Shown one piece after another: positions 32,601-46,100 of a stretch of DNA of 64,000 bases; positions within the stretch are counted from its first letter, which is position 1; the number at the start of each line of letters is the position of its first letter. This stretch comes from Rhyacichthys aspro (Eukaryota; Chordata; Actinopteri; Gobiiformes; Rhyacichthyidae): NCBI GenBank assembly GCA_036850595.1, contig CM072159.1, positions 8,889,016 to 8,953,015 of the forward strand. The letters are read 5' to 3'. The notes beneath the pieces are model-generated. The model had not been told where the DNA came from. It saw only the letters and a program-made list of their open reading frames with translations, and did no database searches. Made by a program: the position numbers and the translations under genes.

Positions 32601-35464
32601 AAAAGCTTTTTAAGAATTTTAAAGACCCGTGGAAAACCCAGTGTTGGTATGTCAGCTTGCAGACTTTGACCGGTCTCTAGAGAACGGTGCTGTCCCAGAC
32701 AAAACATGTGCCTTTAAAAAGCGTAGATAGATGCATGATGGGAGCTTGGAGGAAGTTTGAAATAGGTCCTAAACGAGTGCTGACAGAGGGACTTCCTGTG
32801 GAGCGAGCTCTCTGGTTTCATACAGCGACAGGGGAAGGAGTTTTCCAGGAAACTTAACACGGACAGATGGACAGTTGCTTATTTACTTCTGGGGGATAGT
32901 GAGTATTGCTTTGGTATTGGAGCTATGACAGAGATGGACAGATGGAAGACAAACAGCAAAAGAACAACACAAAACAAAAAAGAAACGGGCCACAATACAT
33001 TTTAAAGCAACATTATGTTACTTTTTATCTTGAGCCCATAAATAGCTAAAGTATGAGCCTCAAATTCATTTTGATGGTTTTTGACATGAAACCAAGAAAC
33101 AATATTTGTATGTATATTGCCTATACGAGACATTACCTGAGTACCTGTTTTAATATCTCACATTTCTTGCATTGCTCTTAAGCCCTAGGTGTTTCTTATT
33201 TTACCTAATATGCATTTGAAAAAGGTCTAGGTCTATAATAGAAGCTCTATTTTACCTTAATGTAGCATTTGCAGTTTTAGTGTTACAATAGTAATGTGTG
33301 TGCTTACCTCGTCAATTTGATTTCAAATCTCAGTTTTATTACAATACAATTTAATATAGTAATATTATCCTAAACCACCTGTGCCTTGCAGCATTTAGCC
33401 TTTAGCTGCAGAAGTAGAACAGCTAAATATTGACCCACTTGCTAATGTTTTCTACCCACTCCCTGACAGCAAAAACATGTCGTGACTAAGTTGCCATTTG
33501 CAAAAATTTTCTTGATGTATTGCAGTCTAAAATACATATGCAGCTCATGCAGTGTCCAATAAAACTCCACAATCTTAGCTTCATTCAGGTCACCTTTAAT
33601 GACAAAAATGTTTTTCCAATGTAGTGGGAAAAAGAAACTCCAAAGCAAATGTATTGTTACAATATCTACTGTTATAGCATCGCAGTCCGAGGGGAATCTC
33701 TCCTGCTCACATTTACATCCGGTCCGGCCCTTCTTCAACATCATCATCATCAACAACAAAACCAACAGGACTTTTTACACTTTTCACTTGATTCCTTTTT
33801 TAGCTATACCTCTCGATCTGTGCAATGTTACTCAAGAAAAAATAAACAGACAAAAAGCCACAGAACAAAACAAGGCTGCAGCGTAAAGTCAGTCAGTGAC
33901 AGTGAAAGTGTGTCTGCAGCTGGACCAAAGACAAAAGGCAATACACTACTTTGGATGTCCTTAGTTAAACTATATGAGAAGCAGTAACATAAAGAGGCAT
34001 GCTGCATATTTGAGTCATTTTTGGACAACACACGTGATATTTGTAATTTTTGTGTAATGTTGATTAAAATGAGATCTTATTTTGACTAAGTTAGGATTTG
34101 CTTATTTGCTTACTTTGTCTATTTTTTATGTGACCACCACTCAAAATGATTTAGGCCTTTAAGAAAAAACTGAACTGAACTATATATTTAGGAATAGCTG
34201 CAAAAAGTTGAATCCTGAGGAGTAAATTTTCAAGTTTTTATTTGGGTTGTGCTTAAGATCAATACCATTTTATAAGGATGCTTATTTATAAATCATTTAA
34301 AGACAAATTAAATGACTCTATATAACATTTACATAATTATGATTCAAGTGGATATAAAGATGTTCAATTAAACTGCTCCAAGGATATGACAGTATTTTGT
34401 ATCCCAGATGCTGAAGTCTTAATGAACAACTAGAAGATTTTCTTTATTTGTGTGCAATTCTCTCATGTGTATTAGTTTAGTCTTGCACTTCTACACAACA
34501 CTTACATTTTTAATTTGCAGTTGTGATCAGAGTAATAAAAGCAAGATGAAGTCTTGCGCATATAGTCTACACTGATTAGCCTGCTTTACATTGCTGATAT
34601 TAAAATGCTTTTTAATTAAAGATTGTTGGAGAGGTCAGTATTTGGATAGAACAATTCACCTTGGCATTACAATGTTATAATGTTATAAATATGCCTTATT
34701 AATGTGCTAAGTTCATGGGTTTTTTTTTGTTATGGTGTTTCCACAGAATTCAATTCACGTAAAATAAAGCAATGTGTTTGTAGCTGTTCACTAATATACA
34801 CTGGATTCCTGACTTCCCAAAGCCTTTGCATGGTCCCAGTATCAGCCACAGAAGGTCCACCAGGGGCCCACATCCTAGACTTTAGTGTAAATGAGATGAT
34901 GTCACATCTTGCAAAGGGTCCACAATGTGTTGCAGTTGTAAATGTAGATGATTGCCTCATTTGACTGAGGGCCTTTCCAGGTCTGTGTAAACCGCTGCTC
35001 TCTGGACGGTCATTTTCACAGGATAAATTTTGCTACAAAAATGCCAAGCAGCAAATAACACTTTAACTTCAGTCCAGAGAGCTACGGTCAGTGAGGTCTA
35101 TTTCAACAGGTCCAGTCTCAGAGACACTGCAGTGACACTAATGACATGAAAAGAATTAATGCTTTGGAAAACATGACTGTAATTGACACAAAAGGTACAT
35201 TAAAAGGACAAATAAATCAGTTTCAGTCAGAAGCTGCGGCTACAAACAAAAAAAAAAAACAAAGGCTTCTGTCCAAACTCAGTGAACATGCGTTTTATCT
35301 GTGGGCAACAGTTTGGCAAATTATTCTTGGAGTGTCTGAATGTAAGGCCAGCTAACACCTGATTAAAACAATGCAACTCTTCGAAACGACTTGACTTCAG
35401 GTTAAATAATAATATTTTCCATTCCACAGATTGATTCCACAATTTACTTACAAGGCATTTAAAG

Positions 35465-36250
35465 CATACACAGTTTATAAAGATGGACAGTGGCATTTCC
35501 TATAGTGGCCCTCTCGAGTGTGGCTCCAGTACATCATCACTTCATTGTTTTAGCTAAAGCAAATAAAAGAAGAAGCCATAACAAACAAACAAAACCTCCA
35601 ATCATCTCCCACTTGGTTTATAGCTGTTTCATTTTTACTTCTGGGTCCAATGTTGCCATTTAATAAAAAAAAAAGTATAATTACTTAATTATTACTTACT
35701 TACTTAATTAAAAAACAAAACAAAACAGATGCACTAAACTGAAAGCCAATGAGACAAAAAACAGTTGTGCTAACTACTATTTATTCCATTACTACTTAGA
35801 AGCTATATTGATAATTTAAGGTCTGTGATTTTTGTTGCTGTTTGGTGGCTATGCTAGCAATTACTTTAGAGCTCTCTCTAAACTAAATGTGGCCCATAAA
35901 AGATTTCACTTAGATTACTATGTCAAAACAATATAGTGTTAGCTTGCTAGTGATTAGCAGTAAAGTCAATAAGAATTAAAAATCAATCGAACAGCCTAGA
36001 AGATAGATAGCTAAGCTAACTTTTATTTAACATTTGAATCCATCTGTAGCAATAGAAAGCAACTGAAACACAGCAATTTATAGCATATAAATAAACAAGC
36101 AACTATCAATGGGCGAAAAAAGGTGGCCATCTTTGATTTGTTGGGATTGAAAAAATATGTGCTAAAGCTAACAGAAAAAGTAGGGCAGTTTTGTTATGTC
36201 CATCTTTATACACAGTCTATGGCTAGAACTAAACTGAAGTCAAGCCTTCT
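35465..36250. repeat. Fragments of a TTTATACACAGTCTATG-type fish repeat
   Basis: An inverted pair of end motifs: catacacagtttataaagat at about 35465 (antisense sense of the motif) and ccatctttatacacagtcta at about 36200. A related block, agctaacttttattta, lies at 36013-36029 and again at 38667-38685. The internal structure is unclear. Confidence 0.4.
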
Positions 36251-37100
36251 CGATAAGGAAAAACTGCTAATACTTTACTTACGATTAAGATCCAGATTAA
36301 ACTAAGATATGTTCATGGAAGTTTGACTATGATCACACAGTTTGGAGTGGGACAAACATTAAAAACTATGAGGACCTTCAGCTTCAGGACCAAATATGAA
36401 ATAAAAACAAAATACTGTTATTCTAGTCCTTGGCTTCCTGCTCCTGTCAAGTCGCTAAGTATGTTCATTCTTGGGACTCCCCCCAGTGCAACTCATGAAC
36501 ACTTACGGTTTGTGATGGCCACTACGGTAACTATGATTACAGCGTATTCTAAAATAAATAAGAAAAGTTGATATTATCTAAATAAAACGGCTACGAAAAA
36601 GGCATGATCAGTTCGAGTAGCCCATTGTTGAATTTATCCGACTATTTTAACGAAGTCGAGTGTTGGGCTGCTGATGTCGGTGGCACAATCTGTGGTCAAA
36701 CTGGACAATCCCTCCCTGTTTTCACATCAAAAGGGCAAAGAGTTTGGTTTTGACGCTCCCTGAAAACCCACCCGCTAAAAACATTACAACCCCCTCCCAG
36801 AAAAAAAGGGACCTTTATCATTCCTGGATTTACAAATGAGTGAAGGGGGTATAAGACGAAAGGAGGAGGGGCTTATCTACAGACAGTCAAACAGCCAGTC
36901 AAGAAAAAGGGCAAAACGGGGAAGAGACAGGAGGGGAAAGGCAGATGCGTTTGACCTGAGAACATGTCATATCTCAGGGACAAAGAGGAAGGGGGAGGAG
37001 GGGTAATAGGGCAGGCGGGACAGAGGGGCACGCTCTTCTCATCGACTCTCTCCGTTGACTCTGCTGTGGCCACTTCACAGGCACTTGTCTTCAGCTTCGT

Positions 37101-37149
37101 TCAAAAGGAGCTGGTGGGGGGCGTGGTCAACCTCTTTCCAATGTAGACC
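37101..37149 (-). CDS. bnip3l: bnip3l exon 6 (C-terminus and stop)
   Basis: Completes Gly203, then VYIGKRLTTPPTSSF and TGA at 37101-37103. Acceptor CTCAG above 37149. VYIGKRL closes the membrane anchor, so the split of the transmembrane helix across two exons is as in mammals. Confidence 0.95.
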
Positions 37150-40100
37150 CTGAGGAAACAGAGATACAGATTCATTATAACTCAATAATAAAAAATAGTC
37201 TTTGAGGTGAAGTTACGGAGTATATGCGGTTAGTAAAGTTAGCCACATCTCAACAGTTGGACACTATAACTGTAAAACAGATAAGATACTTTATTAGTCC
37301 CACAGTGGGGAAATTGCATTGTTGCAACAGCAGAAAGTATCACAAAGTGTTAAAGTCAAAAGCCAACTTGTCCATAACAAAATTAAAGACAAGATAAACT
37401 AAAATAGACTATACATATGTAAATACTATGCTAAAACAAATTTATACTAAATAGACTATGCATATATGCAATATATGCATAGTAAATTGCAGATTTTATT
37501 ACAGGTATTGACAACTAAAAGTGAACAGCTCATCTCTGGTGTCCGGAGTGAGCCCATGGTCCGGATCGGTGGTTGTTTATATTGATACATGGTGGTAAAC
37601 TGAGCCAAAAAAGGCACAATGTTTGGTACAAATGTGTAGAAAGCAAAGGGAAAAAAAAGAGTGTTGATAATTTTTTTTAGTTTAAATGGAAGCCTATACA
37701 CATTTCAATATAAAGATGTATACATTAGGAACAAATATCAGTAAAGTAATCACTAACTGAGACCAACTCATGACCATGATCAGAGTCTATTGAGACCAAG
37801 ACCATGACAAGGCAAGACATAGTCAAGACCAAGACCAGTGTATGTTACATTGGAAAAGATTCCAGGGTTTTAAAAATCCAAACAGTCAGTCTTTTACCAT
37901 CTTGAGTACTACAATATCATCACAATAATGTTCCCTGTTCACTTGTCAGAAACATGAAACTGTTACAGAGGTGACTTCAGGCTTCAGTGGTGCAGACGAC
38001 CTCAATAACTTCCCATAACCCTATTCGACCCTTGTGGCCTGTTGTGCTTCTGATTCCAAGAGCTGTAACAACACTTGTTACGTGCCACAGACGCATGGAG
38101 GCGGTGTCTGGGGTATAACTGGCCTGACACTATCACATAAGCGGTGGATTTTTCTAACATGTGTCTCACAAACAGAGAGAGCTCCCGGGATGCAGCAGGT
38201 GTGCAGTGTTTAGTCAACAGCTGCTCCAAGAACTGAGAGTCTCAGATATGATCCTAAAGAGGGGCAACAGCTCCCCCTGCAGGTCTCTGTGTACAACTCA
38301 CCAATAGAACAAAAACTACAACTTTTGGGAAAAAAATAAGTAAAAGGTAGTTTTATGGCCTTAATAGTATTTATCCATTGAAATATGAAGCAAAAAGCAA
38401 TCAATTATTGATTAATGATGTTTACATTTTATCATAATACATATCACTTTATAAATGAAAACATCAATCATGCTTGAAACTCAGTCAAAGTTTGTACTGC
38501 AATGAAAAAACAAACTCAAAACATTTATCTATGATTTAAATAATTTCAATTTGACTGACTGACTCCACTAAAAATATTTTCACTCAAAAAGCTGTTTAAG
38601 GCATACACTGTATATAAAGGTTGACAGTGGGTAAAATCAAAAGAACAGCCAAAAAAACTAGGTAAGCTAACTTTTATTTAGAGTTTGTAAGCCCATTGAT
38701 CAGAGTTGGGAGCAAGTGAAAGTTATCACAGCACAAAAACCATTGATTTAGACTTAGAGTTTAGAGTGTCTTTTTAGTGTCCTTTAGATTATTCTTTGCA
38801 TAGTGTCATTCCAGACTATTACAGACTCCACACAGACTACATTTATACATCTATATTTGCTCACATAAAAATTCTACTATCTGTAATATGAAAGACCTTA
38901 AAATTATTACTGCATAATCAAATGTTGCAATTGCTGATATTGGGACAATAATAAATTTGCTTTCTAAGAGATAGATAACGCTCTAACCTGCCTGTTCTAA
39001 TCCAGCTCATGTTACAGTAATAATGTCTTTTCATATTATACATCTCATTTTAAATCAACAGTGAAGAACCCTAATAATTTATAAGTCATATAGTTAGCCT
39101 ATTGATGGTGTAGTGTTGTCTTACCCGAGCCCCAGAGCGAGGATGTGTGATAGCAGCAGTGAGGGGATGAACACTTTGAGAAACTCGGCTGAGAAGATGC
39201 CTCCTTTCTTCATGGCTCCAGTTTTCCTCATGCTCAGAGTCACCGAGCGCCGGGGGTGACGGAAGTGGAACTCCCTGAACATAAAAAAGTCACACTTACA
39301 CGGTGTATTTTCATTTCATTTATAAGCACATAGTCAGACAGGTGCAGTCTCTTCCCTCATTATGTACCATTACTGTCTCTATTACTATTCTATTGAAATC
39401 TAGAGTCTTCAAATTTTTCTTATGTAAAAATATTGAATCAAACTGTATGCAACAGCTCCCCCCTCGCGCATACAAGTAACACTGGTGAAAGTCATGAACA
39501 CGCTTATTTTATTTGCCAAAAAAAATTAAGCTGTGACAAAAACTACCTCAAAACATGGACTCAAGCAAAAGAAAAAGGTAGTTTTATTGTCTCAATAGTA
39601 TTTGATTAGCTATAGCCATTGTTTTTTAGACCAATTAAAAGTGAACTGACAAGTACATGCATTTCTGTTTCACATTTTATTATAACACATAGTGCCGCAG
39701 TGAATAGACATTTTTTGCGGCCAAAATAAAACATAATGAATATTACTATAGTTATCAATTAAAAGACCTTCTTCAATCAGTCAGAAAGTTATTTACAGCT
39801 GCCATGCGTAACTTTTAGCCAGCAGAGGGGGTGCAGATCCCTCTCTGTACCATCAATTTTGCAACTGGTCCAGCAGCAATGACCACTTTAATTAAAAGTA
39901 GAGATGTTCAAGTTTGGAAGAAAGAACGTGTCTTCAGGAATTGGTAGGGCCAAAATACACACTAAGTATTTTGTACAATTTTGTGCAAATACAACTCTGC
40001 TAGGATCCAGTGTTTGGTGTTCTTTATGATATAAGTTGTGTGGTAGAGGGCCTCACTCACATAATCTCTTGCCATATGCCATTCCAAGTACTGATTAAAT

Positions 40101-43100
40101 AAGGCTGGGAAAAAAAATGATGTTGAGGCAATCATTTAAGGACGTTGTATTCCCAAAACCACCTAAATGGATAAATTAGCATTCCTTTAGGACATACCAT
40201 CCTTTGTGAAACCCCTGAGAGTCTATTTTTTATCAACAATGCTAATTTTGATTTTTCGTTTACTTGAAGAACCTCTTCATAATCAAAAGAAAAAGCCCCT
40301 TCTGCAGGGATCTGCTCCAAGCTGACATGGGCATGGACTTTGAGGAGCTGTGTACTGAACCAAACTGAGTACTTCATTAACTGACCGTTGCAGTCCCTGC
40401 TTGTCATGGTAATGCTATACGTTAGACATTTACTGGGTTGTCATAGTAACTGTAGACGTAAGCTGGGACTCACTTAGGGGGAATGTTTTCCGGTCGACTG
40501 GACCAGTCAGCGACCCAGTCTGCGTCCTTCATCAGGATGTCCATGTCCCGCTCCTTCTCCAGGACGTCCTCCTCTGACTGTGGACAGACACACAAAAAAG
40601 AAAAACATACTTTATTGAGGATTTCTAGAGACTTTTCTTAAACATAATTAGTGATGGTCTACTATGGTGACTACAATGAAGCTTCAAAATGTTCCAAATG
40701 AAGAGAGAAAGGGAAACAAAATTGTGTCATATTTACATAAGGCTTGCAATATTAAACCTACTAATAGTATAGTATACATTAACAGTATAGTATAATGTTC
40801 CTTTATTGTGATATAAGCTGATGAGACGAGAGCAGAGGTGACACATTCTCTATTCTATCTCTAACTGTGTGAGCTGTCAAATTATTTAATCAAATAGCAT
40901 TTTGTTTGTTTAATTGGTATTAGGGTGATTTTAGGTGAAGTTTGGGAGAAGACTGGGTGAGGCTGTTCATCAGATGTTGATGTGTCTAAATGAATAGACT
41001 AGTAACACATGTAACACCAGTGACACCAGTGGAAAGGAAGTTTAAAGTCCCGATTTAACAGACTGCCTGAGACTAATTGAACTTAATATTAAAACCCACA
41101 AATTTATTTGGAAATTAAAAACATTAATTACAAAATTGTAACCACAAGAGTGTAATGCTGACATACCATGATTTCCCACCTCATGCCTAAAGATAATTAT
41201 TTCAAAACTGTATCAATTCAAAATTGGATAAGAGCAAAACAAACTGATGTTGGAGAAACTGTAGATAATTACACACACATTTTTGGAACAGTCAGAATTT
41301 GAAGTTTGGAACAAAATGTCCAATTGTCCAATATTTTCCGTGTGACTTTTGTTTTTGGAGAGCTCCCAGATGGAAGGATAAGTAAAGGACAGTTGTTAAA
41401 ATTTCTTGTATTTGTCCCCAAAAGCCATACCATGGACTTATTTATGACTAAATGGACTACTCTGATTGACCACTTTGAGGCTGACAGTGCAATAAATTCA
41501 TTTACTGTGACACTGTCACTTGGTGCAATTTTAATTTTCTTTATTAGATGTGGTGTTAAAAACTTGCACTACTTTTTTGTCTTGTGTTTATTACATTTCC
41601 ATTTGGGCAGAGCATGAGTTTTTATAATAGCATAAAATGCCAAAATTAAAGGCTGTAGACCAACTCCAACTTTCACTGGTGCCACTAATAGTTTTATTTG
41701 GCTCAAATCAATTATTACAGATTTGTTATATTTGGAGCACTGAAAAGGACCAAAACATTAAAGGGGACAAACCACTGCCTAAAGAGAAACAGCTATTCAC
41801 TAATAGGATGAAATGTCACAACATCTACAATACAGATTAGCCCCTTTCAACGGTGTGGTATTTTATTAAAATTACCACATAAAATTTGGAATTTCTCCTA
41901 TATTTTTTGGGTGCAACAGGGAAACCGTAACCCTGAGTTTCTGGGACTTGAGGGTACCCTGTGTTATCTTTCAGGATCAGAAACAGTGTTTGTATGTTTG
42001 TGAATGAGACAGACAGACATCTGTTGAAATAATTAGTTATCTGCTAGTATTTGCTGACTGCTGCACTCACTGATTCTCTCATTTGAGAAACACTATGTAA
42101 CCGTTTACACCTTTGTGACTCATGTCTGGTCTACTGTAATTCTCTATTCACTTATTCATTCTATTATTCATCGTACAATAGAAAATCATCACCACATATC
42201 CAGTCATTCCTAAATGCTCTTAGTTTTAATCTAGAAGTGCCCAAGCTTTTCAAAGGTGTGGCTTGGTTTCTCAGAATAAAGGTTCAACTCCAGGGATGCG
42301 CATTTACAAATGAAAATGAATCATAGATCAACCCTAAAGAAGTTAACAGTAAGTCATATTTTTTATATAAATTAGAAATAAAATGTAAAGGTTGCTCACT
42401 TACGGGGTTGGCACTCTAAAAGGCAAGCCACAGAGAGGAGTTTTATAGGGCCGCTGTTTTATTTTTTAGGGAGAATATGTTTTGGTTGTATATTTTTGAT
42501 CATGATGTCCAGAACTCTACATTTTTTTCTTTTTGTTTTAAATTTCATGTACAGAATGTTGTAATTGTGTTGAAAAAAATACATGCAACATTAAAGTTAT
42601 TGTTAGTATTACCTAAATTCAAATGTCATAGGTCTTGAGTAAGAAAGAATAAAGACACTGATGAATCACTCTTAGTAACTAATCTGTGTGTGTGCCAGCT
42701 GTTGTCGGACTTGGTTACACGTGACTCCGGGTAAACACACTTGGGTTGGGTTTGTCGTTACAAAAGCAGCAGCTCTTACTTGGCTGTCTCTTCTCGCATC
42801 CACGTCGAAGATGATCTGTCCCTCGTCCTGGGGGCTGTGGGGCCGCGGTGGGCTGTGGGCAGATTGACAGAGAGTTAGTGAAGCAATGCCCTTCTGATGA
42901 ATGAACTACAGCTCCATCAATCAAACACTACAGGGGAGAGGGCAAGAAAAACAGACAAAATGTTCTTTTTTAGGACCTGTGAGGAGAAAGTTCATGTAAT
43001 GTGCCAACTTAGCTAATGATAAATACCATTCATATCCCAACAATATACATAAAAAAAACCCCTCACTATTAAAACCACAGCATTTAGTTTGTGGATATAG

Positions 43101-46100
43101 TGACACTGTCTTTCATTTTACTTCACTTTTAAAAACTACTAATGAACTGATATAACTTTTAAAATAAAAACTCACTGCTTTATCAGTCTTTTTTTTCTGC
43201 CTTTGGAATACAGTAGAAGAAATATTTTGTCTCCAAGACACTGTCCCAAAGTTGTTTCTATTACTCTGCATAATATAAGTTTGTACTACATCTATTCTTG
43301 GCCCTGTTCTTTTTTAAATCCTGTTTTATGAATGTGGAGTTTCACAGTCATCCAGGACATATTCAAGAAAAGGTTTTAAAAAGGGCATCTGGACATACAG
43401 CCATGTATTAACTCAAATGATTTGGTTTAAAAAAAAATGAAGTGAAAAATCCCCATCAGACTCTTTCACTGGGATTTTTTTATAGACATCAAAGTGTCCC
43501 TGCAAGGCCACTGTAGCTGTTCACATGCTCTAAAAGTGTGTGAAGTTGTGAAACTACACAACTTAGCTTTAAAGTTTTGTATATTGTTAAAATTCAGTAG
43601 AACCCACGCAGTTGGCAAAATGTATAGGATTTGACTCTGTATCTATGTAGTGTAAACATATCTTTATCAGTGACCTGTGACCTCACCTCCGAGTCTCCGA
43701 GAATTTTCTGATTCAGGCCTGAATGGACACTGCCCTTTGAGACTGTCATCAGCTGACCAGAACTAAATGCAGTCAACAGGAAATCCTTATTAGCTAAGAA
43801 GGTCAAACTATAATACTTATTGATTGGACTAAATCAATTAAAAGTCATCTTACATTCTGCACAATGTAATAAAGAGTGCTTCCATTTATTTATGATAGTT
43901 ACATTTTCTTGAATCTAGTTTTCTTGCAATGTTTAACATAGTTTTGCCATCCTAATTCATTAATCGATTTATTGGTGCAGCCTAAATATTATGTACACAT
44001 CATTTTGGCAGCAAATACAATTCTTACTATAACAATTTTGTCTGGACTAATTTAAGTCAGCAATAATTACTTACTGCAATATTTGAAATCAGAAATATTA
44101 CATTGCTTATTACTTTTCAAATCTAATTACTCATTTAAACACATTTTATCTTATGTGTTATGGGAAAATGCCAGTTTAACCCAATCCATTAATGCCACAT
44201 GTAGTTCCAAAACTGTATTCAATACATTTTTTTTAATTTCAAGTATAATCCTTGGTCAGAGCATTTTTGAAAGCAGTCACACTCTGGCCTATGATATCAT
44301 GTGCTGCTTTAAGGCATCTGTTCATGAAGGACTTGACTAATTATTCTTGTGTAATATGACTGTAGTGTCGTTGTTAGATTATGATCGCAGGGCTTCGTTG
44401 TGGTTTCTAATGGACACAAACAGCCTCGGGTGACTCACGGACGGCTGACTGATAAGCTCCACCACCGCCGTAGCTGTAAGGTTCAAACAAGAGCATGATA
44501 AAGAGCAGGACTAGTACATAATAAAATAGAAGAACACTGTGAGAGTACATGTCGGGTTATTTTCAGAAGAAGTCCTCAATTAGAATTGGAGCTAATTCAA
44601 AAAATGGAGAGAGGAACGCATACTGACACATGTCATGTCTGCACCTTTCGACTATTTCAACTAAGACTACAACTAAAATGTTCTTACTTTGTTACAATCA
44701 AATGCAAGAATTACCCCTTAAAAATGTAACTGAACTAGTCATTCAACAGTCAGATTCTGAACTCATTTTGAACAACTTCAATCAAGTTCTTTTTCTTTCT
44801 GATGTATGTTAAGCGGATTAGGAAACAAACACCAGCCTCTGATCCCAGTCACTGAGTTGAAGATTTGAATGTGTGGTATGTTAATGACATACCACATACT
44901 GGAGGTTTAGAGCAGACACAAGGTTCAGTGCACTCCTGGATAGACTGAAGTTTGCCCATAGACCAGTCAAAGGCAACTTTCATACTATTGTGTGTTGTCA
45001 TACAAATGAATTGATTAAGACTTCATCTTCCATAGACTGATTGATTGTACAGTTATGGCTGCCAGAAAGAGGGAGTTCTTCTGGCTTTCTTTAACCAGAG
45101 TCTCCAAACTAATATGTGATATGATGAAGAGGGCATCAAGTGCTTGGTCCGTAATCTGCTTTTGTAAGTTTTGTATAATATATCTACGAAACTTTCTTTG
45201 AATGCCTCAAAAACAACAACAGATTATGCCACTGTCCGCAAGCCAGTTAGTAAAACACATTGCAATATAGAACGCAAGGAAAAACACAGGAATGTAATAT
45301 GGACATAGGCCCCAATGCTAACTACTGAAAATAAACTGTTGCCATCTTTAATTCTGGGACACAGTATGACCCTAGTCTAATAGTCGCCCTGACAAGGAGA
45401 CAAGCAATGAGAAATAATCAACAATGAGGTAAACATACAACATATAACACAAATGAATGTTAATTAGGGGTAACTATACTTTTAGCTTGTAATGAAAAAA
45501 TAATGGAGGTTAGGGCTGGGCGTATCTATTGTACTTTAAGATCGTGAGGCTTATGATTTTTGATATATTTAACAGTAGGTGTTATGGAAAAACCTATGAT
45601 ATACAGCATATGCACATGGACTAGAGGCCTGAGTGTAATATGCCATGTTAATATCATTTCTGCTTATAGTGTTAGCCTTGTAAGCTAAGTTTTACTACAC
45701 TTTTATTGAGTGCTGTTAGCTTCCACAAAGTTGTTGCTACTCTTCCTGGGGTCTATGCAGAATCAACAATAAGCTTAAGTTAACATTAGGGATGTAACGA
45801 GACACAAGTCCCACGAGACAAGAAGAGAGAAGATTTTTACACTATTTACAGGTGTGGCTGCCATTTTCACTAACCACAATTTAGCCATTCATTTTTTTCA
45901 AATGTTATCTATGATTAAACTGATAATATAACTATGCTAAAATGTATAAATGATTACATTATCACATGTTTACCACTATCAGCTGAGAGCCCCGTGCAGT
46001 TTATTCAGACACAGAAATAAATAAAAAGGTTTTTAGTACCCTCTTGCATGTGGTCTAACATATTTTTACAGTAGAGAGAAACCAGACAGAGGTGACATGT

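Larger units (their letters stand above)
27131..37100. other. dpysl2-bnip3l intergenic region including the bnip3l 3' UTR
   Basis: About 10 kb without a recognisable gene. It contains L2-like and other retroposon relics (28740-28985, 29050-29420, 29575-29660) and repeats near 35465-36250. The bnip3l 3' UTR starts at 37100 and runs leftwards for an unknown distance. Minus-strand AATAAA appears first at about 36022-36027, so the UTR may be near 1 kb or longer. Confidence 0.55.

Noticed and set aside
41306..41840. Two plus-strand open frames (103 and 67 codons) in bnip3l intron 3
   Set aside because: No domain, no splice context and AT-driven composition. A degraded transposon is possible but no family was recognised.
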